The position numbers were made by a program, and so were the translations under genes. Under the pieces are notes generated by a model, which searched no databases, was not told the DNA's origin, and saw only the letters and a list, made by a program, of their open reading frames with translations. Shown here one piece after another: positions 19,001-27,757 of a DNA stretch of 64,000 nucleotides. The DNA is from Mucilaginibacter yixingensis (GTDB lineage Bacteria > Bacteroidota > Bacteroidia > Sphingobacteriales > Sphingobacteriaceae). The stretch's first letter is position 1. Every line of letters starts with the position of its first letter. Location of the stretch: assembly GCF_041080815.1 (NCBI RefSeq), contig NZ_CP160205.1, positions 2,976,001-3,040,000 of the forward strand, given 5' to 3'.

Positions 19001-20048
19001 GGAAACGCGACTTGCCGATATTACTGAATTTGAATCGATCTGGATGATAATAAAGCAACCCACGATTGAGCGTGCCCACCCAAAAGCCACCTTGGGTATC
19101 ATTGTATAGGGTACTAACTTCTGTGTCGATGGATCGGCCATCCAATAAGTGCAGCGTCGGTATAAATTGTCGGCGAGCTAGATCGCTTGAGAATCTCCAT
19201 AAGCCAAACCGGCAGCTTAAAAATAGTTCGCCTTTATGATTAACGGACAGACAGTTTAGACCATATTCAGGCTGCAATACGGTATTCCATTTATGGCTAT
19301 TGGCATTGTATACCTGCATTATACCGGTTTCGCCGTTACGGAGGATATAAAGTGTATGATTACCCGGAACAACAAACGCTGTGCGGTTATATGAATGAGG
19401 GAAGGCCTCTTCCAGATCGCCGCTAAATAAAAATTTTCTAGTCACAAGATCATAGCATTTGAACAAGCCAGAACGAAAAAAAAGAAACAATTGCTTATTG
19501 AGAACGGCAAGATCATACAGGGGGTCGCTGGCATTATCGCCAAGTGATCTCTCATTAAAAAAAACCTTGATGACCTTTTGGTTCGAATTCTTGTATAATA
19601 GCTTGCCGGTTTTGGTCAGCATCCAAAAACCCTGATGTTGATCCATGAAAAGATCAGCTAATGGCTCTCGTGCCCCCATAGCAGCCAGTATGCTGTCAGC
19701 TTTGGGCTCGAACCGCTCTTTACGAATATCAACCAGAATCAACTTGCCATAATTTTTGATCCAAAGCCGGCCTTCACCATCCACATAGCTGCGATGAAAA
19801 CCGTGGTAACCTGAAAGGGCGTAAAAGCGTTCTGCGTTTAAATGGATATACTCAAATGTGGAACCATTATAGATATTAACCATCCCTTGTGTTATGACCA
19901 CCATCCGGCCATCTTCCAATTGAGTAATATTTCGCACGTCATTGTCAGATAAGCCGTCATTACTGGTAATAGGCGTAAATGCATTGAATTCCTGCGCACG
20001 GCTAAAGCAACATGTTAGGAGGAAAATATAGATCAGGAAACTTCTCAC
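16053..20048 (-). CDS. hybrid two-component system (HTCS) sensor/regulator
   Basis: 1331 residues. Signal peptide (1-18), Reg_prop propeller repeats forming a periplasmic sensor (about 25-690; DNDVRNITQLEDGRMVVIT, YNDTQGGFWVGTLNRGLLYY, DSRGLLWLGTEDGLNVWD), Y_Y_Y domain (SPGTYVFNVRAG, about 745-785), one membrane helix (about 783-805), HisKA with His in FITNMSHELRTPL (about 834), HATPase (NNLLSNAFKFTATGG; GNGIGLHLV), receiver domain with the phospho-Asp in VISDIMMPEMDG (about 1122), and an AraC-type DNA-binding domain (ITEISIMVGFSNVAYFSKCF). The family senses oligosaccharide in the periplasm and activates its PUL. All domains look intact, so regulation may have outlived several target genes. 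Confidence 0.96.
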   Translation of the reverse strand: MRSFLIYIFLLTCCFSRAQEFNAFTPITSNDGLSDNDVRNITQLEDGRMVVITQGMVNIYNGSTFEYIHLNAERFYALSGYHGFHRSYVDGEGRLWIKNYGKLILVDIRKERFEPKADSILAAMGAREPLADLFMDQHQGFWMLTKTGKLLYKNSNQKVIKVFFNERSLGDNASDPLYDLAVLNKQLFLFFRSGLFKCYDLVTRKFLFSGDLEEAFPHSYNRTAFVVPGNHTLYILRNGETGIMQVYNANSHKWNTVLQPEYGLNCLSVNHKGELFLSCRFGLWRFSSDLARRQFIPTLHLLDGRSIDTEVSTLYNDTQGGFWVGTLNRGLLYYHPDRFKFSNIGKSRFPVKKPGDLSVTCFGNDASGRLLVGTAGGLFKYKPAEEQLTRSPGMLGNIRCNAIYTDKQQRTWICTTKGLYKIEDDRENYFDTGDINCITQTGIDEFYLGSEEEGLLKFQPSSGVKEPVKATAINNTAVTRLKECIIWEGRVIGISNAGLMIYDPALKTSISGQHLPVKLRRLFNTNNQQYTCLLADSRGLLWLGTEDGLNVWDNRNGTLCSLHNDEGLINNSVKAVVEDNEHELWVSTSNGVSRVRVNKNQGQYQFAFDNFNNYDGIIDNEFIPRSAFISQHNNLYFGGIDGFNELDLQRKTENDKKLKPLFVKLQLDGKEIVQGEAYEGNVILTRSIAATDHLTLNHDQNFLTLGFSALNYVNPSQTYYQYYLDGVDQVWRSESAPDGLGFATYTNLSPGTYVFNVRAGRSAKDLSGQVARMVITIKAPWWKSPLAILCYILIISALAYLVISRNLVRIKARRIKKQREELDELKFRFITNMSHELRTPLTLILTPLDVLLKKFEDVKVKTQLTGIYNNALNLLSLVNQLLDFRRLEISGESLHLSYCNIEDYIKTLSNPFEELAHSKDIHFNWQCEVEQAWLYIDRDKTSIMINNLLSNAFKFTATGGRVNLKVDLENLNNLTDKVFRIEVTDTGCGVAEKYLPVIFDRFFQADNQPEGNNGNGIGLHLVREYARMHGGEVSVESQAGKGSRFTIAMPAKFRTDTSASQETGATRDDRSNLKILIVEDNWEFREFLANNLSASYTVMTAVNGSEGLDKISEQMPDLVISDIMMPEMDGITMCKELKKNVRISHIPVILLTARSTDDAKLQGYDAGADAYISKPFNMDILMLRIRNLIDQHEQRKQLFKKATVIQPASVTTTDVDERLIQNALKCIEKNLANSAYSVEQFSSDMNMDRTGLYRKLLATVGQSPSDFIRSVRLKNAAQLILKRAHSITEISIMVGFSNVAYFSKCFHDEYGVKPSQYITQVSTGKIESGRK

Positions 20049-20815
20049 GTATGGTATATTCAGGGTTATATCGGCATCTATTAGTTATTCTACACTGATC
20101 CTATTGGATGAGATAAATATCACCTACAGGCGTTGACATATTTAGTTTTTTGAGTTCATCGAACCACCCGTGTTCAGACAATACAAAATAATAAATAATA
20201 CTAAGATGATTGCGAGCCCTCCGCAGTGCCGCCCATATCCAACGGTGCCGATCTTCATCTGCGACAAATGGTAAAATGCAATTATAACTTGCGAATCGTT
20301 ACATCCGATCAAAGATTCAGGCTGATCCATGCATTTTTTTTAACAAACAGAGCTTTTGTTAAAAAAATAAGCGATTCAATGACCTATGTGATCACAATGG
20401 AAATTTCAACGATATTATTAAATTTTTCAACGAGACCTACATACCTGCATGAGATTTTACTGGCAATTTATCAAGTAAAAAATATCTAAATCAGCAATAA
20501 AGATCAGCATTATTCCATACCCTTTTACCAGCTGCTTGAGTTTTTCAGCGAAAAACAACAGTTAAATATTTCAACTATATCAACACTCTTTTCAACCTCT
20601 GTAAAACCGCCTTGTTCACAGCGATAATACTTTTGAAATGCTGACAACGCTGGCCTAGGCGATAGAGTCAAACCAACAATTATAAACAGTTTTTCTAAAA
20701 TTTTTATTACCTAATAGTTATTGCTAGTTATAGCTAAGGAACATTACGAATAATTAAATATGAAACGGAAGTTATAATAACTCGTTTATCATATTAATAT
20801 GTAAAAGGCAACCAC

Positions 20816-20833
20816 TGAATGCCTTGGCATTCA
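20816..20833. repeat. perfect palindrome TGAATGCC-TT-GGCATTCA
   Basis: An 8-bp dyad with a 2-bp centre in otherwise featureless AT-rich DNA. The form fits a binding site for a dimeric regulator; no flanking gene is near enough to assign. Confidence 0.35.
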
Positions 20834-21215
20834 ACAATGTGTTCCGATTGAGGGCGGAAAAATTAGATGTTATCATTTTAGATTTAGTTTGGTTTAGAGC
20901 AAATTAAAGTGTAATTAAAAATATAATTTACTTCAATCGTACCTACTTTTAGCTCAAATGATTTACCAAAACATGGAACTTTACCTTAGGAGATTAAGAT
21001 ATTTAAGTTTAACGACATATCATACATTCCTATAAGTTGAGTAAAGTACATCTATAAATACAAAGTGTGATCGTAAGCAGCGAAGAATAGCCACCCTTAT
21101 AGAAATAGTTATTCTTTGAAAGCTGTTGTTCCTCTTGGCGCGTAATACTTAAATGCCTAGGTCCTATCGGAAGACTTAAATTCTATAATTATCCTAAACT
21201 TTTCGCAAAATAAAA

Positions 21216-21242
21216 GAGCCCCATGCAATATACATGAGGCTC
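21216..21242 (-). terminator. terminator downstream of the susD remnant
   Basis: On the minus strand GAGCCTCATG and CATGGGGCTC form a stem with a short loop, followed by TTTTATTTT. A good Rho-independent terminator for the transcript ending with the SusD tail. Confidence 0.65.
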
Positions 21243-21330
21243 GATGGCTCGTAGGTCCCAGGCATCTAAGCCCGGAATTTTTTCGAAAGCATAAAATTAT
21301 ACCATTAATTACTATTCCAACGGTCAGTAA

Positions 21331-21663
21331 TTAATAGCCCGGATTTTGCATGGCTGTTTTCTGAGCAGCTGTTAGCGGTTGCCCCCCTTGCTGTACACCA
21401 TCCAGGAATTTCTGCGGTATTGGTCGCAGGTAGTGTTTATCCTGTGGTTTGGCCTCGTTATTAAATAAGGCAGTTCTTTTGATCAACGTTTTGGTACGTG
21501 AGAGGTCTTCCCAACGCATCAACTCGCCCATCAACTCGCGGGTACGTTCATTGAGGATAAAGGCCAGAAACTTATCAGCATCTGAAGCAACACCCAACTG
21601 AGTATAAAAATCGTGTGTTGAGTTCAAAATATCTGCCACACTGTTCAGATGTAATGCCGATGA
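21331..21663 (-). pseudogene. SusD C-terminal remnant
   Basis: An open frame of about 110 codons with no proper start. It begins right after an in-frame TGA (21664-21666) with LHLNSVADI and continues with the SusD C-terminal signature: [30 protein letters not shown] [15 protein letters not shown], and final NPGY. The N-terminal 400 or more residues are missing. It sits 13 nt after the stop of the CE2 gene, so a deletion has joined a SusD tail to that gene. It cannot be a functional lipoprotein. Confidence 0.85.
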
Positions 21664-21675
21664 TCAAACAATCCT

Positions 21676-22776
21676 TTACCATTTAACGTGTTGATCAATA
21701 AAGCTGATCAGTTGATCTGCCATAGACCGTTGCTCTTTCTTATTTGGATGTCCTCCCGTATTTTTATAAGGAAAGATCAGACTGCTGATCTTAGGGTCAT
21801 TTATGTTCTTGACCGCCTTCTCTATATAGCCGGGCCATTTAGATCCGGGCGCAGTGGCATCCATGCTGCCTAAAGCACAGATGATAAATGCTTTGGGGTA
21901 TTTGTTACGGATCGAATTAACAAATTTCTGGTATGCGTCCACAATAAACTCATCTGTAGGCGCTTTTTTACCAAATCTTGCTTTAAACTGTTCGTGTTCT
22001 GGCAATTTCACCAACCATGAATCATTTTGAAACAGATTGATCACCACCACGTCCGGTGTGTATTTGTTAAAATCCCACTTGCTTTTACTATCAAAGGGAT
22101 CTAAGCGATCAAAAATTTCCGGCATGATCTCTGGAAACCAACTCACCATCACTCCTATTCCGCCCCTTGCTATAAATGAATATTGAGCACCAAAATGACG
22201 CGCCGTCAGAGCAGCGTAGGTATAATAATTATTGTAAAACTCTGCAGTACCCGATTCTTTCTGACCAGGAGGAACATCTACACCATGGCCTGCGGTGATC
22301 GAATTTCCGTAAAATTCGATCTTTCTTATTGGTAATGCTGTTGGGGAAAGTAGCTTGGCTTTGCCACCGATCCGTAGGCCATACAATATGTTCTTTGAAG
22401 TATTATTAGATAACTTGTAGATCTCTAGGCTGTGTGATCCAGCTGCAAGACCGTGTGCCACATTAATTTCAGCTCTGTTAGAATCAACCTTAAATTTAAA
22501 TGCGCTTGCTGCGTCATTATCAATGATGGCATAAAAATAGCCGGCTTCTCGTGTTGATCTCATGGTGACATCTACTGCATCTCCCGTAAAGTTCATTTTC
22601 AATGTTGAACCTGGCCAAAAAAAGGCAACAGAATCAAGGCTTTTAGCAATACGCCCGATATAACTAAGATGGGGATCACCGGGTTTAACAATAAGTTGGG
22701 CAGAACTATTGGAACACCATACAGAAAAAAAGAATAGCGCTATTAATGATGGTTTAAATATGCGTTTCATACTCAT
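21676..22776 (-). CDS. CE2-like acetyl-esterase (SGNH hydrolase)
   Basis: 366 residues, exported (signal peptide to about SNSSAQ). An N-terminal jelly-roll domain (about 30-135) is followed by an SGNH hydrolase fold: nucleophile Ser in FYGNSITAGHG, block II Gly in RGGIGV, block III Asn in LFQNDSW, and the catalytic His in NTGGHPNKKEQ. This architecture is that of carbohydrate esterase family 2, which removes acetyl groups from plant polysaccharides. It is the only apparently intact enzyme gene in the 21-25 kb mosaic. An ATG two codons in (22770) could also be the start. Confidence 0.88.
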   Translation of the reverse strand: MSMKRIFKPSLIALFFFSVWCSNSSAQLIVKPGDPHLSYIGRIAKSLDSVAFFWPGSTLKMNFTGDAVDVTMRSTREAGYFYAIIDNDAASAFKFKVDSNRAEINVAHGLAAGSHSLEIYKLSNNTSKNILYGLRIGGKAKLLSPTALPIRKIEFYGNSITAGHGVDVPPGQKESGTAEFYNNYYTYAALTARHFGAQYSFIARGGIGVMVSWFPEIMPEIFDRLDPFDSKSKWDFNKYTPDVVVINLFQNDSWLVKLPEHEQFKARFGKKAPTDEFIVDAYQKFVNSIRNKYPKAFIICALGSMDATAPGSKWPGYIEKAVKNINDPKISSLIFPYKNTGGHPNKKEQRSMADQLISFIDQHVKW

Positions 22777-22800
22777 GATTCGGTTTATTGATTTGTTAGT

Positions 22801-23248
22801 TTAATTTTTAGCTATACGATTAAATTTGATTCCCGCCTCCAAGCCCTTCAGCTCTGATAACCCTTTAAGTCGGCCTATTAATGAATAACCGGGGTAAGTA
22901 TCATAGTTGTGATCGGTCCATATCTTATCGCCATGATCCGGCCGCATTGGAATCGCAATATCCGTCTGACCAGTTAACATGCGCCTGTACTGTCCTTCAA
23001 CTATAGAATTCATTACTTTTTCCATGTCAGTGTTTCCTTCCAGATGCTGATCTTCAAAAAAGCTTCCTCTGCTTCTCTTTGGACATTCCGCAAGTATAAA
23101 AAATGTATGTGCTGTCCCAATCTACCTATCGTTCCAGGCAAGTCATTCTCTGCTCTAACGCCCAATGAGCCGGTACAAAATGCAAAACCATTAGAAGGCG
23201 ATGGATACATATTAATAATCTCAGTAAGACGGTCTTCAGTACAAACCC
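22801..23248 (-). pseudogene. uxuA: mannonate dehydratase (UxuA) remnant, frameshifted
   Basis: Two minus-strand frames together give the C-terminal third of UxuA: TEDRLTEIINMYPSPSNGFAFCTGSLG and the RLGQHIHFLYLRNVQRE metal-site region in the first, then DMEKVMNSIVEGQ, IPMRPDHGDK and YSLIGRLKGLSELKGLE in the second. The frame changes in a run of six T (minus strand, about 23048-23056). The 5' two thirds are gone: the fragment starts directly behind the stop of the GH28 gene. UxuA turns D-mannonate into 2-keto-3-deoxygluconate in glucuronate catabolism. It is non-functional here. Confidence 0.85.
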
Positions 23249-24574
23249 TTAGTCATGACGAATAACACTATTTTCGGCCAAATACTTTGGAGCTTTACCA
23301 GACACAGTCTTCACGTTTTGAAATGAAACATTATCCGCATCGGTTATTTTTACAGCTGCATCTTCTGGTAGGTTTATTTTCTGGAATACAACATTTCTCA
23401 GTTTATGTTGAGGATCATTAAAACCGTTAATATCGATCACCGGCTCCTTAATAAGTGCACCCGTCAAGTCAATGTTGCTAAATGAGAAGTTTTCAAAGGT
23501 TGGCAATACTGGCGCTGCTGCTCCATCATTGTTATAATTTACAGCAGAGAAAATGGTAATTTGCTGCAATGCACAATCCATTACTGTAACATCCTTTACA
23601 TAGCCACCGCGATCTTTAGTCCCTTTGATCTGCATACCATGCAGCAGTGGACCAGCCTTGCAATCACGTACGAGTACTCCACTTACACCACCTGACATTT
23701 CGCTACCAATGGAAATACCGTGGCCTTTTGCAAAGTCACAATCAGTAATACGTACATTACAAGTAGGTTTGCCAATAATATAACCTTCTGGGTTTTTTCC
23801 AGATTTAATGGCAATACAATCATCTCCGGTAGAAAACGTACAATTAAAAATAAAGCTATCATCTGATGAATCAGGATCGAGCCCATCGCCGTTATGCGCA
23901 GTACTTACTATATTCAGATCATGACAGTTTACACCTTTACTATAGATATAGTGAATGGTCCAACAGGGAGAATTTTCAATATTTAGTCCCTGCAGCTCTA
24001 CATTTTTACAATTCATGAGGCAAAATAAACGTCCCCTTCCACGAAGTCCTGCCTTATCGATCATTTGCTTAGCTAAAGGAGTACCTCCTCCCCGAATAGT
24101 TCCTTCGCCTTGGATAGAAAGCTGTTCTACAACGAAACCACCATCATGGTTCATCACGCCTGCATTAATTAAACTCGCATAAGTTTTCATTTCCCACCCT
24201 TCAAACCTGTTGTTGTACATAGGCAGATAGTCAGCCTCATTGATACTCCCCTTTAAAATGCCGCCCTTAGCCACTTTAAGTGTCATGAAGCCTTTCAAAT
24301 AAAGTGCGCCGCTAAGAAAAGTCCCTGCAGGGATTAGCACAGCCCCCCCTTTAGGGCACTCATTGATGGCCTTTTGAATGGCTTGGGTGTTCAGCGTTAC
24401 GTCATCTCCTTTGGCTCCGAAATCGATTATATTTAAGACCCTTCCTTTTGCATTTGTCGTAAATTTGGTCGAAATGCTGGCGGGCGAAAGTTTTCCATTT
24501 TTGGTTTCAGCTTTGATCAAACAGTTGTAGGTAGCGGAAGGCTTAAGACCGGTTCTGAAACAGGAATGCGCCAT
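23249..24574 (-). CDS. GH28 polygalacturonase-like enzyme, 5'-truncated
   Basis: The open frame starts inside a fibronectin-III-like domain (GLKPSATYNCLIKAETKNG) and carries a complete GH28 beta-helix: FGAKGDDVTLNTQAIQKAI, NGDGLDPDSSDD, TGDDCIAIKSG (catalytic Asp pair), GHGISIGSE (His) and MQIKGT (Arg/Lys region, here QIK). GH28 enzymes hydrolyse galacturonan or rhamnogalacturonan. The signal peptide and first domain are missing; the 5' end is fused to a SusD tail at about 24560-24575. The apparent ATG at 24574 is probably not original. The catalytic domain could fold, but export is lost. Confidence 0.8.
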   Translation of the reverse strand: MAHSCFRTGLKPSATYNCLIKAETKNGKLSPASISTKFTTNAKGRVLNIIDFGAKGDDVTLNTQAIQKAINECPKGGAVLIPAGTFLSGALYLKGFMTLKVAKGGILKGSINEADYLPMYNNRFEGWEMKTYASLINAGVMNHDGGFVVEQLSIQGEGTIRGGGTPLAKQMIDKAGLRGRGRLFCLMNCKNVELQGLNIENSPCWTIHYIYSKGVNCHDLNIVSTAHNGDGLDPDSSDDSFIFNCTFSTGDDCIAIKSGKNPEGYIIGKPTCNVRITDCDFAKGHGISIGSEMSGGVSGVLVRDCKAGPLLHGMQIKGTKDRGGYVKDVTVMDCALQQITIFSAVNYNNDGAAAPVLPTFENFSFSNIDLTGALIKEPVIDINGFNDPQHKLRNVVFQKINLPEDAAVKITDADNVSFQNVKTVSGKAPKYLAENSVIRHD

Positions 24575-24999
24575 AAGTTGAATTTCTGATTAATATCATT
24601 ATAATAGGTATTGAATCGCTTTACCCGGTCATAAAGTAGTCCGAGTCGCATTAGCGTTAGTGCACGCTTTTCTTCAACTCCTAATTCACGCATACGCTCA
24701 TCCAAAATATAATCCATATTAATTGCAGAGGCCACAACAGCCGACGCATTTGAGCGAGCTCTCACCGTGTTTATATCTGCTGCAACGCTGTTCAGATTAT
24801 TCAGATCCATGTATGCTTCAGCACAAATCAAATAGGTTTCTGCCAAACGGAACATGTATTGATCAAGATAAGTCGCTCCTGCGGTACTCTTAAGCAGTCC
24901 CGTACTTGCATTCATAATTAAATTGCTCGGGTGCCCACCTGGTGTCGTACACTTTGATTGATAAGCGTAAAATCCACTACATTCGATATTACTACCCAT
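24517..24999 (-). pseudogene. second SusD C-terminal remnant
   Basis: The frame has SusD features: LDQYMFRLAETYLICAEAYMDLNNLNSV, DINTVRARS, MDYILDERMRELGVEEKRALTLMR and NTYYNDINQKFNLW. It then leaves the family at the junction with the GH28 gene (about 24575). A TAA lies just upstream of the apparent start. Both ends are lost: no lipoprotein signal, and the last 15-20 residues are replaced by out-of-frame GH28 sequence. It shares LNSVA with the other SusD tail at 21331, but the two are not duplicates. Confidence 0.85.
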
Positions 25000-25023
25000 T
25001 ATTTAACCCATAAAATGCGTTTA

Positions 25024-25061
25024 ATTAGGGGCAGCAGAATGGAGAAGACTGCTGCCCTAAT
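25024..25061 (-). terminator. strong hairpin downstream of the DUF5107 remnant
   Basis: ATTAGGGGCAGCAG and CTGCTGCCCTAAT pair over 13 bp with one bulged G. It lies 30 nt after the stop at 25091. The T-run is weak, but the stem is strong. Confidence 0.5.
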
Positions 25062-25090
25062 AGCCAATTAATGACATGAAGAGAGCGTTG

Positions 25091-26125
25091 TTAACTAACA
25101 ACGTTGAGCAAATTCATTTTCTCTTTTAACAGCAGCAGATCTCTCAGGTGTGTCCTTGCGCCAAAGTGCATGGCATCTTTTTCAAATACGCTATTAAAAG
25201 CGATTTCTGCTTCAGCAAAAGCTTTACGCCCCAGGTAACCCAAACCCGCCACAAATTCGCAGTGAATAGCATTGCGCAGGTTAAGATCATCGTCAAAGAT
25301 CAACAGGTCAGGAAGAGATACTGCAAAATAATCGATGCGAACCTCATCACGCTTGTGGCCGTTGCCATAATTCACCAGATCAGTAAAGATCTTATCAGCT
25401 GTTTCGGGCTGCCCCAGTTCGCGCCAGGCCAGGCCCTGATAATAGATCTTATCTGGTTGCTGGTCGTTATAAAAGATAGCAGCGCTCGGTTCAGACAGGC
25501 CAACGGTTGCTTTATGCCAGTATTCAGCCGCATGCTGCTCGTCACCCAAACCTTTATAAGCACAGCCCAGCCAATAGAACAGGTCATTCTCCTGCGCTCC
25601 AGGTAACTTACCCTCGCCCAGATTATGAGGGTAAACCTGCGCCTGCTCCAGCTTGTCAATAGCTTCAGTAAAACGTTTGGCCCTGATATCGGCTTTAGCC
25701 AATTCTGTTAATGCATAGATATACTGTCCAGACGCCTTGCCTTCGCCTCCCTCCCATGGGTGAAACTTACGTTGATCAATTAGTTGCAATGCCTCGGCAT
25801 ATAAGCCACTGTAGTTGTAAAGTGCCGCATTTTCCAGGTATAGATCATCCCTGATGATCACCGTATCTTGCTTTTGGGCTAAAAACTCGAGACGCGTTTT
25901 AACCGGGTAATTTAATTTCTTATAGAGTTGATCTAATTCCATCAACACCCGGGCATCATCAGGGTTCAGGCTATAGGCTCTCTCAAAAAATGCTAATGCT
26001 TTTTCAGGGTTATTTTCCTTGTTGTAAGCTGGAGAATTCGCTGATATTGACCACCTGATTTCGGCGCAAACTGACCACCGATTCCGCGGGAAAGTGACCA
26101 CCTGATTTCGGAGGAAACTGACCAC
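25091..26125 (-). pseudogene. DUF5107/TPR protein remnant truncated by an IS
   Basis: About 310 residues from NKENNPEKALAFFERAYSLNP onward match the C-terminal TPR part of DUF5107 proteins (FHPWEGGEGKASGQYIYALTELA; HNLGEGKLPGAQENDLFYWLG; YYQGLAWRELGQPETADKIF). These occur in sugar-related loci of Bacteroidota, normally about 1000 residues or more. The first 30-35 residues of the open frame are translated IS terminal repeats, so the N-terminal two thirds are lost. No matching 5' part lies on the other side of the IS. Confidence 0.8.
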
Positions 26126-26186
26126 CCCGAACGAGCCACATATGCTGTAGAAGCAGGCCTATTTTTGAGGTTTAACAACTTCACTA

Positions 26187-27737
26187 ATGGCCAACACTAC
26201 GATAAGCATGAGTAAGATAAGACAGATCCTCAGGATGTACAGCCAGGGCCGCAGCAAGCTATCGATAGCGGCCCAGACCGGCGTGTCACGCAATACCGCA
26301 AAGAAGTACCTTATTGCGTTCGATGCCAGCGGCTTTACGTTCGAGGAAATCAATACCCTTAATGATAAGGAGCTGGAGGACTTCTTTGGCAAAAGCAGTG
26401 AACGTCCCCCGGACAAGCGAATGGTGGCCCTGCAACGCTGTTTCCCGCAGATAGATAAAGAGTTAAAGCGTGTCGGTATGAACCGCCGCATCCTGTGGGA
26501 AGCTTATATCAAAGAGTTCCCTGACGGGTTCAAGTACACCCAATTCTGCTTTTATTACAACCAGTGGAAAGCCCGCGTGAACCCCACGATGCACCTGGAT
26601 CATAAAGCCGGTGATAAGCTGTATGTGGACTTTGCCGGTGAAAAGCTAAGCATAGCGGACAAGGATACCGGTGAGGTCATCGAGGCCGAGGTGTTCGTTG
26701 CTATCCTTGGCGCCAGCCAACTAACTTACGTAGAAGCTGTGCTGAGCCAGCAGAAAGAAGACTTTATAGCAGCCTGTGAGAATGCCCTGCACTTTTATGG
26801 CGGCGTACCTGCCGCCATCGTTCCCGACAACCTGAAGGCTGCCGTTACCAAGAGTAACCGCTATGAGCCAACGCTGAACGAGACCTTTGCTGACTTTGCC
26901 GACCATTACGGAACGACCATCTTACCAGCGAGGGCGTACCGCCCTCGTGACAAAGCACTGGTAGAAGGAGCCGTTAAGATCGTTTACAGCCGTATCTACG
27001 CACCTGTTCGCAAAGAGGCCTATCATACCCTTGCAGAACTGAATATCGCGATCAAGGTCGCTTTAGAAGCACATAACAGCCAGCCGCTGAAAGGCCGCAA
27101 TTACAGCAGAAAGCTCCAGTTCGAGGAGATAGAACGCCAGGCACTCTCGCCATTACCGGCATTACGTTATGAGTTCAAACGGCAGCACCAGGCCACTGTA
27201 ATGAAGAACGGACATGTTTGTCTGGGTATCGACAAACACTACTACAGCGTACCGTACCGCTTTATCGGCAGGAAGGTCAAACTGCTGTATTCCCGCACCA
27301 ACGTAGAAGTCTACTACCACTATGAACGCATCGCCATGCACAGGCGCATCAAAAGCCCTTACAGCTACACAACGGATAAAGATCACCTGGCTTCGACACA
27401 CCGCTTTATGACCGAATGGACACCCGATAAGTTCCTGGAATGGGCAGCATCCATTCACGAGGATGTGAGGCTTTACATCCTGAAGATACTGGACCGAAAG
27501 CAACATCCGGAACAAGCTTACCGCTCCTGTATCGGTATCCTCAGCCTGGCGCGCAAGGCAGGTAACGAAAGGCTGGCCAGCGCTTGCAGGCGTGCGCTCG
27601 GCTATGGCGTGTACAACTACAAGACCATACAGCAGATACTGGAGAACAAGATGGACAGCTACGAGGAAAGCTTATTTGCTGACGAGCTGCCTATGCCCAG
27701 CCATGACAATATCCGGGGAGAGAACTACTATAAATAA
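26187..27737 (+). CDS. istA: IS21-family transposase IstA
   Basis: 516 residues. An N-terminal HTH (ILRMYSQGRSKLSIAAQTGVS), then a DDE integrase core with Asp148 in LYVDFAGE, Asp214 in IVPDNLKAAV and Glu260 in ALVEGAVK, then a C-terminal beta-barrel region. It carries out the cut and strand-transfer chemistry of the element. The gene is intact and full length, with istB 20 nt behind. The GC-rich codon use differs from the AT-rich flank, which fits recent arrival. Confidence 0.96.
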   Translation: MANTTISMSKIRQILRMYSQGRSKLSIAAQTGVSRNTAKKYLIAFDASGFTFEEINTLNDKELEDFFGKSSERPPDKRMVALQRCFPQIDKELKRVGMNRRILWEAYIKEFPDGFKYTQFCFYYNQWKARVNPTMHLDHKAGDKLYVDFAGEKLSIADKDTGEVIEAEVFVAILGASQLTYVEAVLSQQKEDFIAACENALHFYGGVPAAIVPDNLKAAVTKSNRYEPTLNETFADFADHYGTTILPARAYRPRDKALVEGAVKIVYSRIYAPVRKEAYHTLAELNIAIKVALEAHNSQPLKGRNYSRKLQFEEIERQALSPLPALRYEFKRQHQATVMKNGHVCLGIDKHYYSVPYRFIGRKVKLLYSRTNVEVYYHYERIAMHRRIKSPYSYTTDKDHLASTHRFMTEWTPDKFLEWAASIHEDVRLYILKILDRKQHPEQAYRSCIGILSLARKAGNERLASACRRALGYGVYNYKTIQQILENKMDSYEESLFADELPMPSHDNIRGENYYK

Positions 27738-27757
27738 CCATTAATGAACAGATCGAT

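Larger units (their letters stand above)
20049..21330. other. 1.3-kb AT-rich stretch without a gene
   Basis: No coding sequence is supported in either strand. The frames at 20142-20330 and 20226-20489 lack family features. Visible are a perfect 8-2-8 palindrome at 20816-20833 and the terminator at 21216-21242. The HTCS promoter should lie in the first 150 nt. The rest may be eroded gene sequence. Confidence 0.5.

Noticed and set aside
20142..20489. Two short open frames on opposite strands in the HTCS upstream region
   Set aside because: They overlap each other, are AT-rich and show no protein-like pattern; this is the HTCS promoter region.
26048..26126. Short tandem TGACCACC units as a CRISPR array or iteron origin
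   Set aside because: They recur inverted at 28575-28615 and flank istA/istB; they are IS21 terminal repeats.
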